Assembly: GCA_030526455.1 (NCBI GenBank) | Contig: JAUNCU010000084.1 | Location: forward strand, 2,521-10,411 | Source of the DNA: Bacteroidales bacterium | GTDB lineage: Bacteria > Bacteroidota > Bacteroidia > Bacteroidales > Muribaculaceae | Length of the DNA: 7,891 nucleotides | Reading direction: 5' to 3' | Shown here: in pieces, positions 1-6,295 of the stretch | Position numbering within the stretch: the first letter of the stretch is position 1 | How the letters are laid out: the number at the start of each line of letters is the position of its first letter | Translations under genes and position numbers: made by a program | Notes under the pieces: generated by a model | Database searches by the model: none | Told to the model about the DNA's origin: nothing | What the model saw: only the letters and a program-made list of their open reading frames with translations

Positions 1-90
1 GGAAACTCATTTTTCTTGAGTTGACAAGTCACATAAGCACATCAGCACCATTACCGGCTCGTCAATTCCAAAAAGAGCACCATTGATTTG

Positions 91-138
91 GAAATTTCCA
101 ATTTTCCAATGGAATTCCAATGGAAAACTGGAAATTTC
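91..138. repeat. 48-base near-perfect palindrome
   Basis: Centred between 114 and 115 on GGAATTCC, bases 91-138 pair with themselves in 22 of 24 positions; only 101/128 and 109/120 mismatch. Nested inside or overlapping it are a perfect 14-base palindrome (TTGGAAATTTCCAA, 88-101) and a tandem octamer TTTCCAAT (95-102, 103-110) with a 7/8 third copy at 114-121. It is in the spacer downstream of the GH89 gene, 88 bases past its stop. It could form a cruciform or a long RNA hairpin, be a dispersed intergenic repeat or the remnant of a small mobile repeat, or act as a bidirectional 3'-end structure. It lacks the loop and the T-run of an ordinary terminator. Confidence 0.8.
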
Positions 139-167
139 TGCACGATGTGGGCTTAACCACCTCTTAT

Positions 168-215
168 ATAACAATAACAACTACTGCAAGATATTGTGAC
201 AGTAGGGATTGTTAT
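168..215 (-). repeat. Inverted repeat just after the GH89 stop
   Basis: Outer arms ATAACAAT (168-175) and ATTGTTAT (208-215) pair in 8 positions; inner arms CTACTG (181-186) and CAGTAG (200-205) pair in 6, separated by a 5/2 internal loop and closing a 13-base loop. It begins 10 bases after the GH89 stop codon in the direction of transcription. It may protect or define the 3' end of the glycerate kinase-GH89 transcript. No T-run follows on the transcribed strand, so it is not a classic intrinsic terminator. Confidence 0.45.
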
Positions 216-225
216 GTTTCCTTAT

Positions 226-2415
226 CTATTTACTTAGCCAGTTGTTTAGTTCTTGGGCGTATTTTGAGGCTAGGGTGCGGGATAGGGATAGGAGTTCTAC
301 GTCGGGGTAATGGGGGAATTGCTCGCCGTAGTGGGTGGCGAAGGTGAGTTCGAAGGCGTGGGTGGCTTCGGTGCGCTCTTTGTCGCGGAAGGGGGTGGCG
401 GTGCGCACGGAGCGGAAGGCTTCGTCGATGTAGATTTCCCAGCGACGGGCCTGGTAGTTGGCTATCACGCCGCTATAGTTGCGGATGGCATAGTCGTTGA
501 GGTCGCCGCCCCAGGTGGTGATCAGGCGGCGGGCGTTCATCTCGTAGTAGTCCTTCACCTCGGGTGCCACACCATAGTCGCGCGCCTGCTCAATCCACTT
601 GTCGACGGTGCAGAAAGGATGCTGGGCGTTGAGCATGTCGAGGTCGGCGAGGAGCGAACGCATCATGATGGCCTTCTCGCGCATCTTCACCGTGTCGCGC
701 GCCACCATGGCCGAGTCGAATTCATCCTTCTCGTAGCCGAAGAGGTTGCCGAGGAGTTCGCGACCAGTCCAGATGAGGTCGATTTTGGCGGCGTCGACGG
801 TGACCGACTTCTGCTTCAGCAGCAATTGCCACGCCTCGTTGAGGGCACGCATATCGGCGAATGCACGGCTGCGTTTCGCCAGTTTCTTATAATAGGGGAA
901 GCCGTTGGCGGCAGTGCCACGGAAAGTGGTGGAAGGTTTCGTGAGCACCTTGTTGTAGAGCACATCCCATGCGCGACGCACGTTTTCGTCGGGCACATCG
1001 GCATGGCAGTCGGCCACTTGGCGCACCACCTCGGCATCGGAGGCGCCGAAATTCCACGCCTTGTCGAAGATGTATTCAAAGGGGAACTGCTGCACATCGA
1101 AGCCCTCGAGCGTAGAGCCGATGCCCTTGAGATTGGCACCGCCCTCCTGGAGCGCCTTCTCCAGCAATTCGCCCGACTGCTTCACATTGCCCTGCATCAC
1201 CGAGTTGCCACCGAAGTTGCCCAGGTAGCACCAAATGTAGGGCTGGCCGTAGAACTTATCGTGCATGCGCCACACCTCCATGCGCTCGCAGAAGTAGTCG
1301 AGCATCGTCATCTTGCCCTTCGGCAGAGCCGTGAGCATCGCCTTGGTCACCTCAGGCGTCCATTTCTTGCGCTGATAGTAGAGAAACCAGCCCATCTGCA
1401 GCCACTCCGCCTTCTTATCGACGGCACGCAGCGACTCGTAGACGTGCTTCGAGAGGCCCGCGATGTAGTCGCAGTCGTAACTGGGCGCCTCCATCTCGTT
1501 GAAAAGGTCGATGCCATAGATGTGGTCGGTGCCGAAGAGGCGGGTCTGCTCCTCGAGGAAAGCGCGCTGAATCTTAGCGTAGAGCGGGTCTTCGGAATTG
1601 AGGAAATAAGTGTGATAGGGCGCCTCAAAGTCGTCCCAGGCGTCGAGTTTCTTGATATCGGCCTTGGGGAAGAGATCGCAGAGTTGCTTGGGCACATGGC
1701 CGGCAAAGGCAGGAAGCACGGGGCGCATGTTGAGCGCACGCTCACGCGCGAGAATCTGCTGCTGGAGTTTCACCTGGCCGTCGAGCCACTCCTTAGGCAG
1801 CGGACCGCACCATGCGTCGATATTCGCCATGCGGTGCCAAGGCAGATACACAGGGCCAGTGAAATAGCCGCGCACCTGCTCGTCGGTCATGCCCAGATTG
1901 CGCCACACATTGTACCACACGCCCTCCTGGCCCGTGATGGCCAACGGCATGTTCACGCCATTGAGCGCCATCCAGTCGATCACGCGTTCCCAGTCGTGCC
2001 AGTCGAAGAACGGCATGGTGTAGCCAAAGGTGCAGTAATTGAGGAAAAAGCGCTGCGGCACACGAGCGTCGACCGTTTCGGTGCTGTCGACGGCGGGAAG
2101 CACGGCGGGAAGGTCGAGCGCAATATCGGCGTACCACGACACGGTGGTGTGGCAGTATTTCTTCAGATAGCGGTTGAGGCCCACGGCCATGGAATTGGCA
2201 TTGTTGGCGGTGATGATCACCTTGTCGCCCGCGTTGGCGAGGGTGAAATAGTCGGCCGCCTTCTTCTTGCCTTGCTTAAAGGTCACTTTCTGCGCCAGGC
2301 GAGGCGACAGACGCTGGGCCAGCGCCATGGCCTCGTCGACTTGCGAGGTGGCGGCTAGCATGGTGCATACGGCCATCAACACGGCGGCCGCGGTGGTTGC
2401 GAATCTTCTTTTCAT
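226..2415 (-). CDS. Secreted alpha-N-acetylglucosaminidase, GH89 (NAGLU family)
   Basis: Predicted to remove terminal alpha-linked N-acetylglucosamine from glycans such as gastric-type mucin O-glycans or heparan sulfate fragments, probably in the periplasm. The 729 residues match the usual bacterial GH89 length. A signal peptide (basic MKRR, hydrophobic to about residue 22) is followed by a small alpha/beta NAGLU N-terminal domain (about 30-110), a TIM barrel (about 118-455) and a helical C-terminal domain (about 460-725). Family landmarks are RFFLNYCTFGYTMPFFDW (122-139), the ITGQEGVWYNVW stretch (160-171), LFNEMEAP with Glu307 as likely acid/base, and STLEGFD with Glu437 as likely nucleophile, by analogy with human NAGLU E316 and E446. 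Cys17 sits inside the hydrophobic segment, so a lipoprotein is less likely than signal-peptidase-I cleavage. The ATG lies 7 bases after the glycerate kinase stop, so the two are probably co-transcribed. No SusC/SusD partner is in view. Family assignment is firm; the natural substrate is inferred. Confidence 0.95.
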   Translation of the reverse strand: MKRRFATTAAAVLMAVCTMLAATSQVDEAMALAQRLSPRLAQKVTFKQGKKKAADYFTLANAGDKVIITANNANSMAVGLNRYLKKYCHTTVSWYADIALDLPAVLPAVDSTETVDARVPQRFFLNYCTFGYTMPFFDWHDWERVIDWMALNGVNMPLAITGQEGVWYNVWRNLGMTDEQVRGYFTGPVYLPWHRMANIDAWCGPLPKEWLDGQVKLQQQILARERALNMRPVLPAFAGHVPKQLCDLFPKADIKKLDAWDDFEAPYHTYFLNSEDPLYAKIQRAFLEEQTRLFGTDHIYGIDLFNEMEAPSYDCDYIAGLSKHVYESLRAVDKKAEWLQMGWFLYYQRKKWTPEVTKAMLTALPKGKMTMLDYFCERMEVWRMHDKFYGQPYIWCYLGNFGGNSVMQGNVKQSGELLEKALQEGGANLKGIGSTLEGFDVQQFPFEYIFDKAWNFGASDAEVVRQVADCHADVPDENVRRAWDVLYNKVLTKPSTTFRGTAANGFPYYKKLAKRSRAFADMRALNEAWQLLLKQKSVTVDAAKIDLIWTGRELLGNLFGYEKDEFDSAMVARDTVKMREKAIMMRSLLADLDMLNAQHPFCTVDKWIEQARDYGVAPEVKDYYEMNARRLITTWGGDLNDYAIRNYSGVIANYQARRWEIYIDEAFRSVRTATPFRDKERTEATHAFELTFATHYGEQFPHYPDVELLSLSRTLASKYAQELNNWLSK

Positions 2416-2422
2416 AATGGGA

Positions 2423-3529
2423 TTATGGGTGGTTAAAATTGTTAAGTATTTTCTTCACAGTGAGCGTGATGCGCTGCAGGCACACCTCGGGCTGGAGCGC
2501 GGCGGGCAAATCCACCGGCTCGGGATTGATGCAGTGCACGGCCGTGAACGCCTCAGCGGGTGAGCCATCGAGCATGCCACAGAGCGCCACGGCGGGCACA
2601 CCATGGCGGCGACACAGGCGAGCCACGGCGTAGGGGAGTTTGCCATGAGCGGTGGAAGCGTCGATGCGGCCTTCGCCCGTGAGCACCAAGTGGGCATCGG
2701 CGATGGCATCCTCCACATGGAGGAAACGGAGCACCGCCTCAGCGCCAGGATAGAGTGTGGCACCGAGGAAAGCCATCAGCCCCGCCCCTACCCCACCGGC
2801 AGCACCCGCACCCGGGGAGGCGGGCACGGCAGCGGGCATCAGCGCCGAGAACTGGCGTGCACCCGCATCGAGCAGCGCCACCTGCTGGGGCGACGCACCC
2901 TTTTGCGGAGCGTAGACGGCTGCGGCGCCGTGTGGGCCACAGAGGGGATTGTCGACGTCGGTGACCACGGCAAATTCGGTGGCGCGCACCTCGGGGGGCA
3001 CGGCAGAAGCATCCACCTTCGCCACACAGCCAAGGCTTTCGCCACACGGCTCCACAGGGCGGTCCTCGGCATCGAGGAAACGGAATCCCAATGCCGTGAG
3101 CATGCCCATGGCGCAGTCGTTGGTGGCACTGCCGCCTATGCCCAACACGATGCGGCGTGCACCATGGTCGATGGCATGGCGCATCAACTGGCCCGTGCCC
3201 AGCGTGGTGGCGCGCATCACATCGCGGGAGGCATCGGGAATCAGCGCCAGTCCGCTTGCTGCGGCCATCTCCATCACCGCCTCAGTGCCGTGGAGCGCGT
3301 AATGGGCGCGCACCGTAGTGCCCGGGAGCGGACCCGCCACCTCCACAGCCATGCGCTGCGCCAGAGGATGGGCGAGTGCCTCCATCGTGCCCTCTCCCCC
3401 ATCGGCGCAAGGAATCATCACCACCTGCGCCCCAGGGATGCACTGAAGGATGCCATCGCGGGCAGCCTCAGCCAACTGGCGCGAAGAGGCCACACCCTTA
3501 AACTTGTCGAAAGCCAAGACAATTTTCAT
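2423..3529 (-). CDS. Glycerate kinase, type I (GarK/GlxK family)
   Basis: Cytoplasmic enzyme that phosphorylates D-glycerate with ATP. This family usually forms 2-phosphoglycerate, which feeds glycolysis. The 368 residues are close to the 375-385 common in the family, and the protein looks complete. Family signatures appear in order: FDKFKG (7-12, usually DSFKG), PCADGGEGT (40-48), GIGGSATND (130-138), TDVDNPLCGP (190-199), GAAGG (242-246), TGEGRID (284-290) and HGK (295-297). The ATG at 3529 gives the expected MKIVLAFDKFKG beginning. The gene follows the lipoprotein gene after a 97-base gap and ends 7 bases before the GH89 gene. I see no glycerate or glyoxylate pathway neighbour (for example tartronate semialdehyde reductase), so the source of glycerate is unknown. 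Whether it is glxK or garK cannot be decided, so no symbol is given. Confidence 0.94.
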   Translation of the reverse strand: MKIVLAFDKFKGVASSRQLAEAARDGILQCIPGAQVVMIPCADGGEGTMEALAHPLAQRMAVEVAGPLPGTTVRAHYALHGTEAVMEMAAASGLALIPDASRDVMRATTLGTGQLMRHAIDHGARRIVLGIGGSATNDCAMGMLTALGFRFLDAEDRPVEPCGESLGCVAKVDASAVPPEVRATEFAVVTDVDNPLCGPHGAAAVYAPQKGASPQQVALLDAGARQFSALMPAAVPASPGAGAAGGVGAGLMAFLGATLYPGAEAVLRFLHVEDAIADAHLVLTGEGRIDASTAHGKLPYAVARLCRRHGVPAVALCGMLDGSPAEAFTAVHCINPEPVDLPAALQPEVCLQRITLTVKKILNNFNHP

Positions 3530-3563
3530 CGGTCACAAAAAAATGACGAAAAGGAGCCCAACA

Positions 3564-3581
3564 GGGACCTAACCAGGTTCC
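3564..3581 (-). other. Small inverted repeat in the glycerate kinase leader
   Basis: The arms 3564-3570 and 3575-3581 pair in six of seven positions around a four-base loop (AACC on the + strand). It lies in the spacer between the lipoprotein stop and the glycerate kinase start. On the transcribed strand no T-run follows directly; an eight-T run comes about 18-25 bases later, next to the glycerate kinase ATG. It may be a weak terminator for the upstream unit, a leader hairpin, or chance. I see no TAnnTTTG promoter in this spacer. Confidence 0.25.
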
Positions 3582-3628
3582 TATCAAGCCCCATTTTTAA
3601 TATGGTAACACCGCAGTGAGAAAGTGGA

Positions 3629-4528
3629 TTAACCCACCTTAATCACGAGGTAGTTAGAGAGTTCCCAGAAGCGTGCGGGATTGGTGATGCGGAGCACCTT
3701 CTGTCCACCCACTTCCTCCATCACGTAAGAACCTTCGGGATGCTTCGACATCACCTGAGCCTTCTTGTTGTGGAGTTCGAGTTGGGTGAGCGTGCGCTTG
3801 TCGGCCTTGGTGAAATACGACTTGGTGTAGTCGCCTTCCATCACCTTAGTCTTGCGCAGGAAGCCCGTTTCGATAATCTTCTGTTCCTTGAGTTCCTTCT
3901 TCGAGCCAATCACGTAGAAGCACTCGTTCATGGCGCTAGCCAGCGCTGCGCTGCGTTCCTTTTCAGCGGCCACGTTTTGCTTCTCAACGGCGAGGTCGGC
4001 CTTAGTCTGGGTGTTTTCGGTTTCCAGATTTTCCACCTTGGTGTTGAGTTTGCTGATTTGCACGTTGGCAGCCTGGAGTTCGGCGGTGAGTTTGTTGATA
4101 ATGTTCTTTTGATTTTCGAGTTGCTTCTTCAGCGTCGACACCTGCTTCTTGAGGTCGTCGGAATACTCGCCCGACTCGTTGAGTTTCTTTTCCAGTTCGG
4201 CGAGGCGGCGTTCGCGTTCCTTCACCATCACCTGGATAGCCATCACCTGGTCGCGGAGCACATTCTTCTTGTCGACGGTTTCTGAACCCAGATTAGAGAT
4301 GCTCATCACATCCTGCACATCGATAATCTGGTTCATGCCATCGGCAATATCGTTCATGAGCGCTGTGAGCGAATCCTTTTGCGCGTTCACCGACGCAAGT
4401 TCTCCCTTCAATCCCACGTTTTCAATGGAATCGGTATTCACTTTCTGTTCGCCATCACCCTTACCGCAGGAGATTGTGAGCGAAGAAATGGCTAAAAACG
4501 CCATCGACATTAATACAATCTTTTTCAT
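3629..4528 (-). CDS. Coiled-coil lipoprotein, Cbp1-like (Bacteroidales family)
   Basis: A 299-residue envelope protein. The N-terminus is a lipoprotein signal, MKKIVLMSMAFLAISSLTIS followed by Cys21; the box T-I-S-C is loose but acceptable for Bacteroidetes. The mature start, CGKGDGE, has nearby acidic residues that could favour surface export, though it is not a strong export signal. Residues about 88-195 are rich in Leu, Lys, Glu and Gln with heptad-like spacing and look like a long coiled coil. A compact C-terminal region (about 200-299) includes CFYVIGSKKELKEQKII, GFLRKTKV, YFTKADKRTL, HPEGSYVM and a terminal FWELSNYLVIKVG. This layout recalls proteins annotated as Cbp1-family collagen-binding adhesins of Bacteroides; that link is from memory and the collagen role is not shown here. 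Two Bacteroides-type O-glycosylation motifs (D-S/T-hydrophobic) occur at D33-S34-I35 and D52-S53-L54. Its ATG overlaps the rsmI stop by 4 bases. Confidence 0.85.
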   Translation of the reverse strand: MKKIVLMSMAFLAISSLTISCGKGDGEQKVNTDSIENVGLKGELASVNAQKDSLTALMNDIADGMNQIIDVQDVMSISNLGSETVDKKNVLRDQVMAIQVMVKERERRLAELEKKLNESGEYSDDLKKQVSTLKKQLENQKNIINKLTAELQAANVQISKLNTKVENLETENTQTKADLAVEKQNVAAEKERSAALASAMNECFYVIGSKKELKEQKIIETGFLRKTKVMEGDYTKSYFTKADKRTLTQLELHNKKAQVMSKHPEGSYVMEEVGGQKVLRITNPARFWELSNYLVIKVG

Positions 4529-5277
4529 AATTCTGTATCTGTTGTTCTGTTAATATGCTTTTGCTTAAATTTCGCGTATTTATCCACCTTCACCGCCGCT
4601 TCGGCAGGTTTGCCTTCCACCACGAGCACGATTTCGCCGCGTGGGGCGCTCGCCTTGAAATGGGCGGCGAGGGTGGCAAGGGTGCCATTGTGGGTGGTGT
4701 TGTGCATCTTGGAGATTTCGCGGCTCACCGAGGCCTCACGGTCGGGGCCAAACACCTCAGCCATCTGCTCGAGCGTCTTCACCAGGCGCATGGGCGACTC
4801 GTAGAAAATCATGGTGCGCTGCTCGTCGGCCAGCGAGGCGAGGCGTGAGGCACGGCCCTTCTTCTGGGGCAGGAAGCCTTCGAAGGTGAATCGCTCGCAG
4901 GGCAAGCCCGAATTCACCAGGGCGGGCACGAAAGCCGTGGCGCCCGGCAGGGTTTCCACCTCAATCTGGTGGCGACGGCATTCACGCACGAGCAAGAAGC
5001 CCGGGTCGCTGATGGCGGGTGTGCCCGCATCGGTCACCAGGGCAATGACAGCGCCCGCCTGGAGTTCGTCCACCAGGCCCGAGAGCGTGTCGTGCTCATT
5101 GAATTTGTGATGGCTGCGCATGGGCGTGGCGATGCCGAAGTGCTTCATCAGCACGCCGCTGGTGCGGGTGTCTTCAGCGAGCACCAGTTGCGCCTCCTTC
5201 AGCACCGTGATGGCACGCGGCGTCATGTCGTCGAGATTGCCTACCGGCGTGGGTACTATGTAAAGTTTACCAGCCAT
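4525..5277 (-). CDS. rsmI: 16S rRNA (cytidine1402-2'-O)-methyltransferase RsmI
   Basis: Uses S-adenosylmethionine to methylate the 2'-O of C1402 in 16S rRNA, in the decoding centre of the small subunit. It belongs to the tetrapyrrole-methylase-like fold. Diagnostic motifs: LYIVPTPVGNLDDMTPRA (5-22), EDTRTSG (35-41), ALVTDAGTPAISDPG (79-93), LPGATAFVPALVNSGLP (110-126), RFTFEGFLP (129-137) and FYESPMR (158-164). At 250 residues it is shorter than the 286-residue E. coli protein; the core is complete, and the C-terminal extension is reduced to a basic tail (KVDKYAKFKQK). The ATG at 5277 gives the usual MxGKLYIVPTPVGNL start. It lies 51 bases after the zinc-ribbon gene, preceded by a very AT-rich leader, and its TGA overlaps the ATG of the lipoprotein gene, implying coupled translation. 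Housekeeping function; identification is firm. Confidence 0.96.
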   Translation of the reverse strand: MAGKLYIVPTPVGNLDDMTPRAITVLKEAQLVLAEDTRTSGVLMKHFGIATPMRSHHKFNEHDTLSGLVDELQAGAVIALVTDAGTPAISDPGFLLVRECRRHQIEVETLPGATAFVPALVNSGLPCERFTFEGFLPQKKGRASRLASLADEQRTMIFYESPMRLVKTLEQMAEVFGPDREASVSREISKMHNTTHNGTLATLAAHFKASAPRGEIVLVVEGKPAEAAVKVDKYAKFKQKHINRTTDTEL

Positions 5278-5328
5278 TATTTATTCATTATCAATTATCT
5301 TATCAATTTCGCGGGGAGGTGGCGGGGA
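5278..5328 (-). promoter_or_regulatory. AT-rich rsmI leader with a 12-base-period direct repeat
   Basis: Between the zinc-ribbon stop and the rsmI ATG. The nonamer TTATCAATT occurs at 5288-5296 and again at 5300-5308 on the + strand, a 12-base period. Bases next to the start are almost all A/T, which fits Bacteroidetes translation starts that rely on low structure rather than a Shine-Dalgarno. No TAnnTTTG box is visible, so rsmI is probably read from the promoter upstream of the zinc-ribbon gene. Confidence 0.3.
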
Positions 5329-6201
5329 TTATAGGAAATGCCTTTTCACCACTTCCATAAAGTCGCGCACTTCCTCGTTGGTGGGATCCCAGCCGAGGTC
5401 GTCGTAGAAGTAATCTTCGGCCTCGTCGAAGGAGTGCATCGACTGCACCATGTCGAGGGCATCGTTGTATTCAGCCTGACTGTTGCCGAAGAGTTCGCGG
5501 CGGAAGCGGATGCTATCGTTGAGCGAGAACGCCGATCGCATGTTCTTCGCCATGCCACGGTTGAGTTTTTCCTCGATGCTGAGCGGCTCGTCTGCGGAGT
5601 CGGCGTCGTCGCAAGTTTCATCGTCGAAAATCTCCTCCTCTTCCTCGGTTTCCACCTCTTCAAATTCCTCTTCTTCCTCTTCATCGGCGGCGGGCACATC
5701 GGGCTCGGGAGCCACGAAGTCGATGTCGTCGTCGATGGGTGGAACGGCGGGGGCTTCAGCGGGGGCTTCTTCAACAGGCGCTACTGGAGCGGGAATTTCC
5801 TCTACAATCACTTCAGGAGCCTCTTCGGCTGGAGCCTCTGGCGAAGCAACAGTGGCGAGTTCGCATCCGCAGAAGTTGCAGAATGTGTAGCCCGAAGGCA
5901 GTATTTTCCCGCAGTCGGGGCACTTCACGAAGGCGGGAGGCTCTTCGTCGGCCGATTCGGCTTCGGCTGCATGAGCGAAGTCGGCATCGTCGTCGCCTTC
6001 GAGGGCGGCATCGAGCATTTCCTCCTCCACAGTTTGCTGCGGGAATTGCACTTCGGCGGCCTCCTCGGCCACAAAAGCGGCCTTCTGCTTAATCAATTCA
6101 ACCACCGAAGCAGGCGTGGCATCGCCATGCTTTTCAAGCACAAGCAGCAGACCCTCAAGTTCGTAGACTGCCAGAAGAAGTTTACCGTAGGTAGAAGCCA
6201 T
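5329..6201 (-). CDS. Acidic zinc-ribbon protein of unknown function
   Basis: A 290-residue protein I do not recognise by name. It has four parts. Residues 1-60 are a mostly helical, leucine-rich region beginning MASTYGKLLLAVYELEGL. Residues 94-111 are a zinc ribbon with two CxxC knuckles (C94/C97 and C108/C111, ten residues apart); C113 is an extra cysteine. Residues about 118-208 are low-complexity: Pro/Ala/Glu repeats, then near-continuous Glu/Asp around 173-195, probably disordered. Residues about 205-290 look like a folded domain with SFDEAEDYFYDDLGWD, NEEVRDFMEVV and an RFRRELFGN stretch. No signal peptide or membrane helix, so likely cytoplasmic. The start at 6201 is preferred over an in-frame TTG at 6240 because that codon lies inside the candidate -7 box, and N-terminal similarity starts naturally at MASTYGK. 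It precedes rsmI by 51 bases. The ribbon could bind nucleic acid or protein; the sequence does not say which. Confidence 0.88.
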   Translation of the reverse strand: MASTYGKLLLAVYELEGLLLVLEKHGDATPASVVELIKQKAAFVAEEAAEVQFPQQTVEEEMLDAALEGDDDADFAHAAEAESADEEPPAFVKCPDCGKILPSGYTFCNFCGCELATVASPEAPAEEAPEVIVEEIPAPVAPVEEAPAEAPAVPPIDDDIDFVAPEPDVPAADEEEEEEFEEVETEEEEEIFDDETCDDADSADEPLSIEEKLNRGMAKNMRSAFSLNDSIRFRRELFGNSQAEYNDALDMVQSMHSFDEAEDYFYDDLGWDPTNEEVRDFMEVVKRHFL

Positions 6202-6237
6202 ATCTATTGAATTTGGTTGCAAATTAAAAATATTATG

Positions 6238-6272
6238 CAAACATACTTAAATAATTTCGTACTTCACACAAA
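6238..6272 (-). promoter_or_regulatory. Candidate Bacteroidetes promoter for the zinc-ribbon gene
   Basis: On the minus strand a TATGTTTG box at 6245-6238 fits the Bacteroidetes -7 consensus TAnnTTTG, and TTTG at 6272-6269 fits the -33 element. The spacer is 23 bases, at the long end of the usual range. Transcription would start near 6231-6234, giving a leader of about 30 A/T-rich bases before the ATG at 6201. It probably drives the zinc-ribbon gene, rsmI and the lipoprotein gene. Confidence 0.55.
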
Positions 6273-6295
6273 AGCGTGCATTTTTTTTCGCTCAA

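Noticed and set aside
4..22. Inverted repeat AACTCA/TGAGTT with a 7-base T-rich loop at the left edge
   Set aside because: Only six base pairs and not tied to a gene in view; a TGAGTT at 7885-7890 near the right edge appears coincidental.
120..347. 75-codon open frame on the + strand starting in the palindrome
   Set aside because: It runs across the repeat and into the 3' end of GH89 with an Arg/Gly-rich tail; no sign of a real protein.
310..2358. 682-codon open frame on the + strand opposite the GH89 gene
   Set aside because: It mirrors almost the whole GH89 gene, has a composition rich in His, Gly, Val and Glu typical of an antisense shadow, and shows no domain I recognise, whereas the minus-strand frame has full GH89 motifs.
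2603..3619. 338-codon open frame on the + strand opposite glycerate kinase
   Set aside because: Antisense shadow caused by GC-rich codons; the minus-strand frame carries all glycerate kinase motifs.
5640..5700. Repetitive TTC/CTC tracts that resemble a microsatellite
   Set aside because: They encode the poly-Glu/Asp linker of the zinc-ribbon protein with mixed Glu codons, so they are explained as coding low complexity.
5338..6210. 290-codon open frame on the + strand opposite the zinc-ribbon gene
   Set aside because: It mirrors the real gene; its Val/Phe/Gly-rich composition derives from the complement of Glu/Asp/Ala codons.
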